Below are positions 1 to 7,126 of a stretch of DNA of 8,851 nucleotides, in pieces; positions within the stretch are counted from its first letter, which is position 1; each line of letters starts with the position of its first letter. The notes under the pieces were generated by a model. That model made no database searches. It was not told where the DNA came from and saw only the letters and a list, made by a program, of their open reading frames with translations. The stretch is from Chloroflexota bacterium (lineage in GTDB: Bacteria; Chloroflexota; Anaerolineae; JAADDB01). The translations under genes were made by a program, and so were the position numbers. The stretch is from NCBI GenBank assembly GCA_013154135.1, contig JAADDB010000082.1, forward strand, positions 1 to 8,851, written 5' to 3'.

Positions 1-137
1 ACATGACCGGCCGAGCATCGCCACAGACGAGCCGAGATGGACGCTCCCGCGCCTTTTACTTGTTACTCGTCCTAATTCTTACCCCTTCCGGCCGATTCCG
101 ACCCGGGGCCGACCCCTTAATCGTCAATCGTTAATCG
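1..137. other. Gene-free tail downstream of the solenoid gene
   Basis: Apart from the heptamer array, the minus strand holds a small GGGG-TCGG-CCCC hairpin (about 106-117) without a T tract. No convincing terminator, promoter or RNA gene is visible. Confidence 0.4.
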
Positions 138-148
138 TTATGCGTTAG
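121..148. repeat. Imperfect heptamer tandem repeat
   Basis: Four consecutive 7-base units: TCGTCAA, TCGTTAA, TCGTTAT, GCGTTAG (minus strand AACGATT-like). The array covers the stop codon of the solenoid gene (138-140) and its last two to three codons. Similar short-period arrays occur between genes in some bacteria; the function is unknown. Confidence 0.6.
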
Positions 149-1427
149 GCTCATCGTTCCTTCTTCTCCACCACACCACCCACACGCCCAGCCCGGCGAG
201 GATGAACAACACATTCAACAGCCACCCCACATAGGGCAATCCGGTCAACAGAACATAGAGGAACACCCCCACAACAAGGGGGATAACCCACCAAAATCCA
301 CCTCGGTCCAACCGGCTGAGCACGCCATACGGCACCAGCACGGGAACGACAAACGTCACATACACGTAATACCCCACGATCAAAAGCATGTCCCCGAAGA
401 CCCCCAGCAGAAATGACCACGTGCTCAGCAAGTGCAGGGTGAGGACCTTGAAGAGCAACGCCAGGAGCACCGCGACGAAGAGGAGTCCGAAGAGAACCGC
501 GAGGAGCCCCAGGAAGAGCACGACCCCCCACCCCAGTGCGGATGCGGGCCGTCGCCGCAGAATTCCCCCCAAACGTCTCATCCCTTGGGGGAAGAGGAGG
601 AAGAGGAGAACCCCCACGAACAGAAAGGACACATACCGTCGGACCTGCTCCCGAACCCACGCGGGGGAGCCGAACCGGCGTTCCTCCCGCTCCGGGCGGC
701 GGGTGGGCTGGGGCAGGATGTGTTGGACCTCCCCTTGGATCTGGGCTCCTGCCGCGATACGGGCCGGCTGGACCGAGTGATAGGTCAAGTTCCCGCGGAT
801 CCGGACATCCTCCCCCACGGTCAGGCCGGGCTGGACCCGGGGAACACCCACGTCATCGGATGGGAGGAACACCAGAGGAGAAGGTCCTTGCTGCTTCTCC
901 CCCGTCGCGATCCGCGCGTCGCCCTGGATGCTGCCGTGGAGTTCCACCGCGTTGGCCCCGATGTTCACGTTCCCCTGCACATCCCCCGCGCAGAGGACTT
1001 GATACGCGGCCGCGATCACATCCCCGCCGATGGGCGTATCCCGGCCCACCTCCACACTGGCCCCCGCGGCCAACAAGTCATCCCCGACCCCGGCGCCGGC
1101 CACCCGGATCACCGCTCCCGCGACTCGGACATCGTCCTCCACCCGACCGGTGATGTCGATGATTTGCGCCGCGGCCACCACATCGCCGGTGACTTCCCCT
1201 TCGATGCGCAATTTCCGGGAAAACGCGTACACATCCCCTTCCACCCGGCCCTGGATGAGCACGGAGGAGCCGAACACGTACACATCATCGGGGACAACCT
1301 CATCCGGTCCGATGACCACCTGGTCCTCCCCGTACACCGTGGCCGCGTACAGGGGCAATGCCGCGAGGAAGAGGAGGAACAAAAGGACCAGAACCGTCCC
1401 GCCCCATGGAAACCGTTTCCAACCCAT
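138..1427 (-). CDS. Secreted/membrane bactofilin-like beta-solenoid protein with C-terminal membrane domain
   Basis: No precise family name is certain. Residues 1-30 form a signal peptide (basic start, leucine-rich core, LYAA end). Residues about 45-235 are a run of short repeats built on V-x-G-[DN]-V/GDV units (for example RVEGDVYAF, EVTGDVVAAA, DVQGNVNIGA), the pattern of right-handed beta-solenoids such as bactofilins (polymer-forming cytoskeletal proteins). A basic linker (about 242-265) follows, then a C-terminal region with four to six hydrophobic segments (about 266-421) and a short charged tail. The solenoid would lie outside the membrane if the signal peptide works, unlike classical cytosolic bactofilins. 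Two ATGs stand in tandem: the AAGGAGG site lies 3 bases from the first (1430) and 6 from the second (1427), so I prefer the second, giving 429 residues; numbering here counts from the first. It follows parB by 14 bases, so it is probably co-transcribed. A structural or envelope-organising role is inference. Confidence 0.85.
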   Translation of the reverse strand: MGWKRFPWGGTVLVLLFLLFLAALPLYAATVYGEDQVVIGPDEVVPDDVYVFGSSVLIQGRVEGDVYAFSRKLRIEGEVTGDVVAAAQIIDITGRVEDDVRVAGAVIRVAGAGVGDDLLAAGASVEVGRDTPIGGDVIAAAYQVLCAGDVQGNVNIGANAVELHGSIQGDARIATGEKQQGPSPLVFLPSDDVGVPRVQPGLTVGEDVRIRGNLTYHSVQPARIAAGAQIQGEVQHILPQPTRRPEREERRFGSPAWVREQVRRYVSFLFVGVLLFLLFPQGMRRLGGILRRRPASALGWGVVLFLGLLAVLFGLLFVAVLLALLFKVLTLHLLSTWSFLLGVFGDMLLIVGYYVYVTFVVPVLVPYGVLSRLDRGGFWWVIPLVVGVFLYVLLTGLPYVGWLLNVLFILAGLGVWVVWWRRRNDEPNA

Positions 1428-1441
1428 CATGTTCCTCCTTC

Positions 1442-2344
1442 CTATACGTCCGGAGCCGTCTCCCCCAGCAGGCGGCCCAACAGGGCATCCAACTCCTCAT
1501 CGGAGTAGAAGTGGATGACGATGCGTCCGCCCCGTTTTCCCCGTTGCAAATCCACCCGTGTTCCCAAAGTCTCGGCCAACATATCCTGGAGAACTCGCCA
1601 ATCGGGCGGGAGGGTGGAATCCGTCCTCTCCTTCGGGGCCGGCTGTGCCCGTTCGGGGTGCAGCCACTGGCGCACCAGGGCCTCGGTCTGGCGGACGGTA
1701 AGGCCTTCTGCCAGGATACGCTGCAAGAGGGCCTTCTGCTGTTCCGGGGTGGGGAGTCCCAAGAGGGCCCGTGCGTGTCCCTCGCTGATGCGGCCATCCC
1801 ACAGGGCGGCTTGGATGTCCGCGGGCAGGTTCAGCAAGCGCAAGGTATTGGCCACCGCGGCCCGGCTCTTGCCCACCCGGGCCGCGACTTGGGCCTGGGT
1901 CAGCTGAAACGCGTCCATCAGACTCTTGTACGCGGCCGCGGCTTCTAGCGGGTTCAGGTCTTCCCGCTGTACGTTTTCCACCAGGGCCCATTCCAGGAGC
2001 TGTTGTTGGGTCGCGTCCTTGATGATGGCGGGCACGTGGGTCAAACCGGCCATCTTAGCCGCGCGCCAGCGCCGTTCCCCCGCGATGATGTAGTAGGGGG
2101 TGGGGCTGGTGGGTGCGGCCCGCGCGAGGATGAGGGGTTGGAGGATGCCGTGCACCCGAATGGATTCGGCCAATTCGGCCAGGGAATCCGGGTCGAACAC
2201 CCGGCGTGGCTGATGAGGGTTGGGCGAAATCTGGTCAATGGGAATGTCCTGGGTCAACTGCTCCATCGCGTGGGAACCGGTCACCCGTTGATCCGAAATG
2301 AGGGATTCTAAACCCCGTCCAAGACCGCGTCGTTCCTTGGGCAT
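1442..2344 (-). CDS. parB: ParB/Spo0J chromosome partition protein
   Basis: DNA-binding CTPase that loads at parS sites, spreads along the origin region and works with ParA to segregate chromosomes. The 300-residue length is normal. The N-terminus RRGLGRGLESLI (5-16) is the ParA-contacting motif seen in Spo0J-type ParB. The ParB/Srx nucleotide-binding domain covers about 33-130, with the GERRWRAAK box at 89-97 and ENVQRE at 123-128 (arginine and glutamate motifs of the CTPase fold). A helix-turn-helix lies at about 148-170 (LTQAQVAARVGKS), followed by the central helical domain to about 230, a charged linker, and a C-terminal dimerisation domain (249-293). An AAGGAG site sits 7 bases before the ATG. 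The gene is separated from parA by a methyltransferase gene and preceded by a hairpin-bearing leader; the solenoid gene follows closely. I saw no consensus 16-bp parS in the window. Confidence 0.97.
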   Translation of the reverse strand: MPKERRGLGRGLESLISDQRVTGSHAMEQLTQDIPIDQISPNPHQPRRVFDPDSLAELAESIRVHGILQPLILARAAPTSPTPYYIIAGERRWRAAKMAGLTHVPAIIKDATQQQLLEWALVENVQREDLNPLEAAAAYKSLMDAFQLTQAQVAARVGKSRAAVANTLRLLNLPADIQAALWDGRISEGHARALLGLPTPEQQKALLQRILAEGLTVRQTEALVRQWLHPERAQPAPKERTDSTLPPDWRVLQDMLAETLGTRVDLQRGKRGGRIVIHFYSDEELDALLGRLLGETAPDV

Positions 2345-2369
2345 ATCACATCTCCTTACGTCCTCACAT

Positions 2370-2400
2370 CCCCTCTCACGTCGAGGTCATCCGAGAGGGG
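2370..2400 (-). promoter_or_regulatory. Hairpin in the parB leader
   Basis: CCCCTCTC (2370-2377) and GAGAGGGG (2393-2400) form a perfect 8-bp stem with a 15-base loop. In the minus-strand transcript it lies about 26 bases before the parB ATG, between the methyltransferase stop and the AAGGAG site. No T run follows it, so it is not an intrinsic terminator; it could be an mRNA-processing or stability element. Confidence 0.5.
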
Positions 2401-2458
2401 GATCATTTTCCCGCCACCGCATATGCCGCGTGTGCTAAAGGGGTGAGGAACACTCTGC

Positions 2459-3208
2459 TTATGTGGGCTTTTGAGCGATCACCAAGATGCAGTTGCCGTC
2501 TTTGAGTTCGCTTCTGCCTTCTATTATGACCAAAAGCCGGATGAGAGGCAACAGGAGGAGGGTAGGGATGACGCGAAAACGGCTCCACTTCCACAACTCC
2601 CAGGCCAAAGTGCCCCAAGGACCGTGGGTGTACACGCGACGCACAACCCGCGCGCCGGCTTCTTCGATCTTCCTCTCCAACTCCCCCCGCTCATACCCTT
2701 CCCGCGCGTGGAGGGGGTTCACCAGGTGATCCAGGTCAAACCGCTTGAACCAGTGACGTTGAGGGGTCAAGGGCGTATGGACGGCCAGCCACCCGCCGGG
2801 GCGCAGACTTTCCACCATATGACGCAGGGCCGCGCGGTCGTCGGGGATGTGTTCCACCACGTCGAAGGAGTAAACCCCATCCACCCCTTGGACGGGAAGA
2901 GGCCGGGTGAGGTCTGCCGCGAGGAAGTGCACGTGGGACAACCCCTGGGCACGGGCTTCCGCGCGGGTGCGGGCCACCACATGGGCCCGGTTGTCCAGGC
3001 CGATCACTTGAAGATGGGGAAACGCGCGGGCCAGGGCCAACGCGTGTTTTCCCGCGCCGCTCCCCGCGTCCAGCACGTATCGGGTCTCCTCGGTGATGAG
3101 GGGGACCACTTCCTTTTGGAACACGCGGAAGCGGATGGCCTCGCCCACGTGGTAGTCCAGGCGGAGTCGCAGCTGCCAAAGGGCCTGGCGAACGCGTTCT
3201 CCCATCAT
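2459..3208 (-). CDS. Class I SAM-dependent methyltransferase (Methyltransf_11-like)
   Basis: Transfers a methyl group from S-adenosylmethionine to an unidentified acceptor. The Rossmann-fold motifs are in the normal order: motif I VLDAGSGAGKHAL (45-57), the acidic residue after strand 2 in VIGLDNRAH (D72), AADL (97-100), motif post-II FDVVEHIPDD (115-124) and LRPGGWLAVHTP (135-146). The EHIPDD and LRPGG pair is typical of UbiE/COQ5-like and Methyltransf_11 small-molecule or lipid methyltransferases. Near the C-terminus a hydrophobic stretch (about 213-229, VIPTLLLLPLIRLLVII) could touch the membrane, which would fit a lipid or isoprenoid substrate. The ATG overlaps the parA stop (ATGA), with GAGG 7 bases upstream; a second in-frame ATG follows at once. 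It sits between parA and parB on the same strand, unlike the usual direct parA-parB order. Its substrate, and any role in segregation, are unknown. Confidence 0.92.
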   Translation of the reverse strand: MMGERVRQALWQLRLRLDYHVGEAIRFRVFQKEVVPLITEETRYVLDAGSGAGKHALALARAFPHLQVIGLDNRAHVVARTRAEARAQGLSHVHFLAADLTRPLPVQGVDGVYSFDVVEHIPDDRAALRHMVESLRPGGWLAVHTPLTPQRHWFKRFDLDHLVNPLHAREGYERGELERKIEEAGARVVRRVYTHGPWGTLAWELWKWSRFRVIPTLLLLPLIRLLVIIEGRSELKDGNCILVIAQKPT

Positions 3209-4014
3209 GAACGTTCCTCATGGGAGGGTGCAGGATAGGGATATCCCAAACGTTGGCAGAACTCCCGGGCCAGAGCCTGGTATGCTCGGGCGCCGCTGGA
3301 TTGGGGTGCGTAGTGGAGGATGGTCTCCCCGTAGCTGGGCGCTTCGCCCAAGCGCACGTTGCGGGGGATAATGGTCTGGTAGACCCGGTCGCCCAGCACG
3401 TGGCGCACGTTTTCCACCACCTGTTGGGCCAACTTAGTCCGCGCGTCGTACATGGTCAGGATGACCCCTGCGATGTGGCATTGGGGGTTCAAGCGTTCCC
3501 GCACCAGGGAGATGGTCTCCCACAGGCGTCCCAGACCTTCCAGGGCCAGGTATTCCGTCTGCACGGGGATGAGCACGCCCCCGGTGACCGCGGTCAACGC
3601 GTTGACGGTGAGGAGTCCCAAGCTGGGGGGGCTGTCGATGAAGATGAAGTCATACGCGTCGAGGACGGGGGCCAGGGCACGGCGCAGGATGGTCTCCCGG
3701 TCCGGGACGTGGGCCATTTCCACTTCCACGCCCGCCAGATCGGGGTGACTGGGCACCACATCCAAGCCCCGCTCCTCGGTGTGAACGATGGTGTCGGGCA
3801 GGGGGGTGTGCTGGATGTACACATCGTACAGGGAGAGGGGAAGTTCCAGCGCGGGCAATCCCAAGCTGCTGGTCGCGTTGGCCTGGGGATCCGAATCCAC
3901 CAAAAGGACCCGGTATCCGCCGTGGGCCAGATACGCGCTCAGGTTCACCGCGGTGGTGGTCTTGCCCACCCCTCCTTTTTGATTGGCAAACGCGAAGATT
4001 TGGGCCTCGCTCAT
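3205..4014 (-). CDS. parA: ParA/Soj chromosome partition ATPase
   Basis: P-loop ATPase that forms dimers on the nucleoid and is stimulated by ParB to move chromosome origins. At 269 residues it has the size of chromosomal Soj/ParA without the extra N-terminal helix-turn-helix of plasmid type Ia ParA. The deviant Walker A KGGVGKTT lies at 13-20, with the signature lysine K13. Walker A' is DSDPQANAT (40-48), Walker B is FIFIDSPPS (123-131), and the late motif IPRNVRLGEAPSYGE (216-230) is characteristic of Soj-type ParA. The ATG overlaps the kinase stop codon by 4 bases (ATGA), and its own stop overlaps the methyltransferase start in the same way, so all three are probably translationally coupled. 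A GAGG element lies 10 bases before the start. Other MinD/ParA-like ATPases are a remote alternative, made unlikely by the parB gene two genes downstream. Confidence 0.97.
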   Translation of the reverse strand: MSEAQIFAFANQKGGVGKTTTAVNLSAYLAHGGYRVLLVDSDPQANATSSLGLPALELPLSLYDVYIQHTPLPDTIVHTEERGLDVVPSHPDLAGVEVEMAHVPDRETILRRALAPVLDAYDFIFIDSPPSLGLLTVNALTAVTGGVLIPVQTEYLALEGLGRLWETISLVRERLNPQCHIAGVILTMYDARTKLAQQVVENVRHVLGDRVYQTIIPRNVRLGEAPSYGETILHYAPQSSGARAYQALAREFCQRLGYPYPAPSHEERS

Positions 4015-4862
4015 AGGACCGGCACCTCAATGGGGGACCAGGGGTGTTCCTCCAGGTAGGCCTCCACCGTCTCCCTGTCCGGGATGCCTTTGGGGCCCAC
4101 GTCCTCGATGGCAAAGGAGGCCACCACGTTGGCGAAGTACGCGGCCTGCAGGGGATCGCCTGTTTCATAAAGGCGGATGAGCATGGCCGCGGTGAACACA
4201 TCCCCTGCGCCCGTCGGGTCCACCTCCCGGGCCGGACGGGGGGGTACCGGGGTGGCCACACCGTGTTGGTAGACTATGCTCCCCTGTTCGCTGAGGGTCA
4301 CCACCACCAGGGGAAAGGTGTGGATCAGCTCCCGGTGGATCTCCGGGTCCCCGCCGAAATCCTCCTTGCTGAAGACGAGGAGGTCGGTGTACGGTTGGGC
4401 CACCTGGGGATGGGACCAGCGCCGGGGATATACCCGCCCAGTCTCATCCCACTGACGTCCCAGGCCCTGGGGAACCACGGCCACCAGGGATTCGGGGAAG
4501 AGGGCGGCCATGGCCGGATCCAACTCCGCGGCCACCGCGCCCAACAACACCATGGGCACATGTCGCCACTCCTCGGGCACCGCGTCCGGGGGAATGGGAT
4601 CGGCCACCGCGTCCACGTACTGGATGCGATGAGAGTTCACGTAGATGTTGCGGAACGTGGTGGTGACCGGGGAGGGCAGGCGGTGGACGGTTACCCCGGG
4701 TAAGGCCTCCTCCCAGGGGAAATCATCCCCCGCGCGGGTGAGGACGGCCGGCCGATATCCCAACTTGCGCGCGGTGAGCGCGGCAAAGGTGACGGTACCT
4801 CCCGGCGTAAACGTGCCATTCCGTCGGTCCAGCGTCACATGTCCAATAGCGAGAAAATCCAT
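4011..4862 (-). CDS. PfkB-family carbohydrate/nucleoside kinase
   Basis: ATP-dependent kinase of the ribokinase/PfkB superfamily; the substrate cannot be read from the sequence. The N-terminus (MDFLAIGHVTLD) matches the first strand of the family. A PGGTVTFAALTARKLG segment (20-35) corresponds to the PfkB signature-1 region that holds the sugar, and the C-terminal signature 2 is intact: DPTGAGDVFTAAML (215-228), with the GAGD anion hole and catalytic base D221. VTLSEQGSIVY (188-198) is the usual strand before the ATP site. At 283 residues it is slightly short. I chose the ATG at 4862 because AGAGGAG lies a few bases upstream; the open frame extends to 4934 but that extension overlaps the upstream gene and lacks family similarity. 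It begins 22 bases after the propeller-protein gene and overlaps parA by 4 bases. Why a metabolic kinase is coupled to parA is unclear. Confidence 0.92.
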   Translation of the reverse strand: MDFLAIGHVTLDRRNGTFTPGGTVTFAALTARKLGYRPAVLTRAGDDFPWEEALPGVTVHRLPSPVTTTFRNIYVNSHRIQYVDAVADPIPPDAVPEEWRHVPMVLLGAVAAELDPAMAALFPESLVAVVPQGLGRQWDETGRVYPRRWSHPQVAQPYTDLLVFSKEDFGGDPEIHRELIHTFPLVVVTLSEQGSIVYQHGVATPVPPRPAREVDPTGAGDVFTAAMLIRLYETGDPLQAAYFANVVASFAIEDVGPKGIPDRETVEAYLEEHPWSPIEVPVL

Positions 4863-4884
4863 CGTGCTCCTCTGGGTGCAGGGA

Positions 4885-6957
4885 TTAAGGGGTCTGGTGG
4901 GAGACGGGTATAGGCGCCTTCCACAGGCCCGCATTGGTCAAGATGTAGATGTCGTCCTCGTTCTCCGTGACAAAGATGCTGCGTACCTGGCTGAAGTCCA
5001 CGTCGAACCCCTCGCCCGGGACCAGCTGGGCCAGCAATTTGCCCTCCTGTTCCCCTTCCTTGCCCAGGATGAGAATGCGTTGGTTGCCCGCGTCCGCGAT
5101 GTAGAGGTGTTGAATCATCTCATCGGTCACAATGGCGGTGGGGAGGGAGAGGGTGGTGTCCACGACAAAGGGCGTCTGTTCGCCGCCGAAGTAGCGGAGC
5201 ACGCGGCCATCCGCGAAGAGGAGGTAGACATGGCCGTCAATGGCCAGGTCGATGGCCGCGTCCAGCTGGACCGGGGAGGAGAAGTAGTTCTCCGGCGGTT
5301 GGGTGTATCCCTTGTCCGTGGGGTTGAAGCGGAAGATGGCGTTGGCCCCCGGGTCCAGGACGTAGAGTCGGTCGCCGTAGGTGGCAATGCGGATGGGGGT
5401 CTGCCAGTTTTCCGGTCGGGCGAAGGGCAAGGGTTGGGTGCCCTGCCGACTGTCGTAGGTGTAGAGGGCCCCGGCCCCGTCCAGCACGACGATGCCGCTC
5501 ACCCGGGTGGCCAAGCCCGCGGGAAGCCAACTCATGTCCACCACATCGCCCACAGGCCGATCGCCCACCACATCGCCCCGTTGGAGTAGGGGCTGGGGGT
5601 CCTTCTTCTGCAGGTGCTTTCCCGTGTCGTCCAGGGTGTAACGCACCACCCGATCCCCTTCCCGGTCGAGGAGGAAGATGTCCTGCTCGTGGACGATAAC
5701 TCGGGTCCAATCGCCGGACGGGAGTTCGGCCAAGGGCCACATGACGTAGAGGGGGATGATCCGCTCCACACGCAGGCGGCTGTTGCGCAGGCTCTCCTTG
5801 AGCCGCTCGATCTCCTCGGTCCCGGGGTGGATTTCCTCGGCCTGGCGGATGGCGAGTTCGGCCTGGTGGATGTACTGCCGGGCCAGTTCCTGGTCATCCG
5901 TGGCCGAAGCCTTCTGCAACGCGGCCGCGGCCTGGGTGAGGGCACTCTGGTAGAGTTGTTCTTGCTGACGGCCGTGATGCCACCACACACCGGCCGCGAT
6001 GAGGAGGGCCAACAAGGGGATGAGGACGACCAGTCCCCACAGAAGGCGTTTCCAGGGCAGGGAGGGGAGGGAAACGGGCCGTCGGCGGAAGGGCCAAGCC
6101 CGTGGGGTGCGCACGGGCGGAGGTTCGGGCATGGTGAACTCCTCTTCCATTTCCTCCACGTCCTCCTCTTCAGGGAGGAGCCGTTCGGTGACCGTGCGCA
6201 CGTGTTCCGCCAGTTTCTGGGTGAAGGATTCGCCCTCGCCTTCCCGTTCCTCCCGCTCACCACGGGCGGTTTCCTCTTCTTCCTCCACGCGCAGGGCGAG
6301 CGCGGAGAGGTGGGGGGAATCCACATCCCGGGCCAATTCCCGGAGCATGGCATCCAGGTCCTGCATCTGCAACGCGCGGCGGAAGCTCTCCACCTCGATC
6401 TGGTTCAACCAGCCCGAATCCAGGAGGATGAAGGTGGTGCCGGGCTGCACCGCGGGGATGTGGGTGATGTAGGTCCGGATGGGCCGTTCCATGCCCAAGG
6501 GGTAAGGTGTGTCCGATTCGTCCATGAGGGGGGAGATCCAGCGGAGTTTGTCGGGCAAACGGACACACGCGGTCATGGCCCCCACTTGGGCCAGGTAGAC
6601 GTCGTCCTCGTGGAGGACGAGACAGGAGGCGTTGCACAGGTAGTGGTCCTTTTCATCCTCGATGGTTTTGTTGATGTCCAGGAGGGTGCGATGGGCTTCC
6701 TGGATCGCGTATTCCAGGGTGCTCCGGATGGTGCCGGGCGTGGTGTAGTAGGTGCTTTGGATGATGTTCAGAAGATGGCGCAGGTGCCGGTTCAGGTGCC
6801 GGGTCGGCCCCAGGAGGTCTAAGTGGATGACGAGGATGCCTTTCCTCGCCTCGGGTGACCCGGGCGGGGGAACAACCATGCGCGCGTTGTACCCCCTCTT
6901 TTGTTCTTGCCCCCCTTCACGGGAGTATTCCGCCAAGCGGATGGTCAACGGTGACAT
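4885..6957 (-). CDS. Membrane protein: degenerate PP2C-like domain, one TM helix, C-terminal beta-propeller
   Basis: A 690-residue single-pass membrane protein. Residues about 1-225 resemble the PP2C/PPM phosphatase fold: SCLVLHEDDVYLAQVGAMTACVRLPDKLRWIS (about 111-142) aligns with the family's strand pair ending in GDSR, and FILLDSGW (176-183) resembles the SDG motif. The metal-binding aspartates are missing: GDSR reads GAMT, and the expected D-G-M-G-G stretch reads HLDLLGP (45-51). It is therefore probably a non-catalytic pseudophosphatase. An acidic linker (225-278) and a Pro/Arg-rich stretch precede a transmembrane helix (about 305-326). A helical, probably coiled-coil segment follows (about 330-398), then a beta-propeller (about 408-680) with NHL/YVTN-like repeats such as LYIADAGNQRILIL and LYVLDPGANAIFRF. 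Topology would put the PP2C-like part in the cytosol and the propeller outside. The ATG at 6957 is chosen for its AAAGGGGG site 5 bases upstream; an in-frame GTG at 6981 lacks one. Confidence 0.85.
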   Translation of the reverse strand: MSPLTIRLAEYSREGGQEQKRGYNARMVVPPPGSPEARKGILVIHLDLLGPTRHLNRHLRHLLNIIQSTYYTTPGTIRSTLEYAIQEAHRTLLDINKTIEDEKDHYLCNASCLVLHEDDVYLAQVGAMTACVRLPDKLRWISPLMDESDTPYPLGMERPIRTYITHIPAVQPGTTFILLDSGWLNQIEVESFRRALQMQDLDAMLRELARDVDSPHLSALALRVEEEEETARGEREEREGEGESFTQKLAEHVRTVTERLLPEEEDVEEMEEEFTMPEPPPVRTPRAWPFRRRPVSLPSLPWKRLLWGLVVLIPLLALLIAAGVWWHHGRQQEQLYQSALTQAAAALQKASATDDQELARQYIHQAELAIRQAEEIHPGTEEIERLKESLRNSRLRVERIIPLYVMWPLAELPSGDWTRVIVHEQDIFLLDREGDRVVRYTLDDTGKHLQKKDPQPLLQRGDVVGDRPVGDVVDMSWLPAGLATRVSGIVVLDGAGALYTYDSRQGTQPLPFARPENWQTPIRIATYGDRLYVLDPGANAIFRFNPTDKGYTQPPENYFSSPVQLDAAIDLAIDGHVYLLFADGRVLRYFGGEQTPFVVDTTLSLPTAIVTDEMIQHLYIADAGNQRILILGKEGEQEGKLLAQLVPGEGFDVDFSQVRSIFVTENEDDIYILTNAGLWKAPIPVSHQTP

Positions 6958-6962
6958 TTCGT

Positions 6963-6970
6963 CCCCCTTT
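6963..6970 (-). promoter_or_regulatory. Ribosome binding site deciding the propeller-protein start
   Basis: The minus strand reads AAAGGGGG, 5 bases before the ATG at 6957. The in-frame GTG at 6981 has no such element and lies upstream of it, so the shorter product is preferred. Confidence 0.65.
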
Positions 6971-6993
6971 ATCTGCTTCACCCGTCCAATGTC

Positions 6994-7066
6994 TGGACTT
7001 TGGACAAAGGGCCCTGGCCGGCAAACACGATTCCTCTCCAGGCCGCCACATCTTGTCCAAAGTCCA
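6994..7066. repeat. 14-bp inverted repeat in the sbcD-propeller gene gap
   Basis: TGGACTTTGGACAA (6994-7007) is the perfect reverse complement of TTGTCCAAAGTCCA (7053-7066), with 45 bases between. In minus-strand RNA this forms a 14-bp stem in the leader of the propeller gene. GC-rich blocks (GGCC, CCAGG) inside the loop may lengthen the structure. Each arm is itself a tandem of two GGAC units 7 bases apart, so DNA binding by a regulator is the alternative. No T tract follows, so it is not a terminator. Confidence 0.75.
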
Positions 7067-7126
7067 ATCCGATGTTCGAAGGCGATGAGAGCCCTGGGCC
7101 CGCCTGCCAGGGTTCACGGGTCTTCT

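Noticed and set aside
65..73. GTTACTCGT shared (inverted) with 8480-8488, as evidence that the window ends join or share a repeat
   Set aside because: The match is only nine bases and does not extend; chance explains it.
432..1508. Long plus-strand open frame opposite the solenoid gene
   Set aside because: It is antisense to a convincing gene, rich in Arg, Pro, His and Glu, and lacks any domain; it is a product of high GC.
5614..6822. 402-codon plus-strand open frame opposite the propeller gene
   Set aside because: Its sequence is low-complexity and antisense to a gene with clear domains and a ribosome site.
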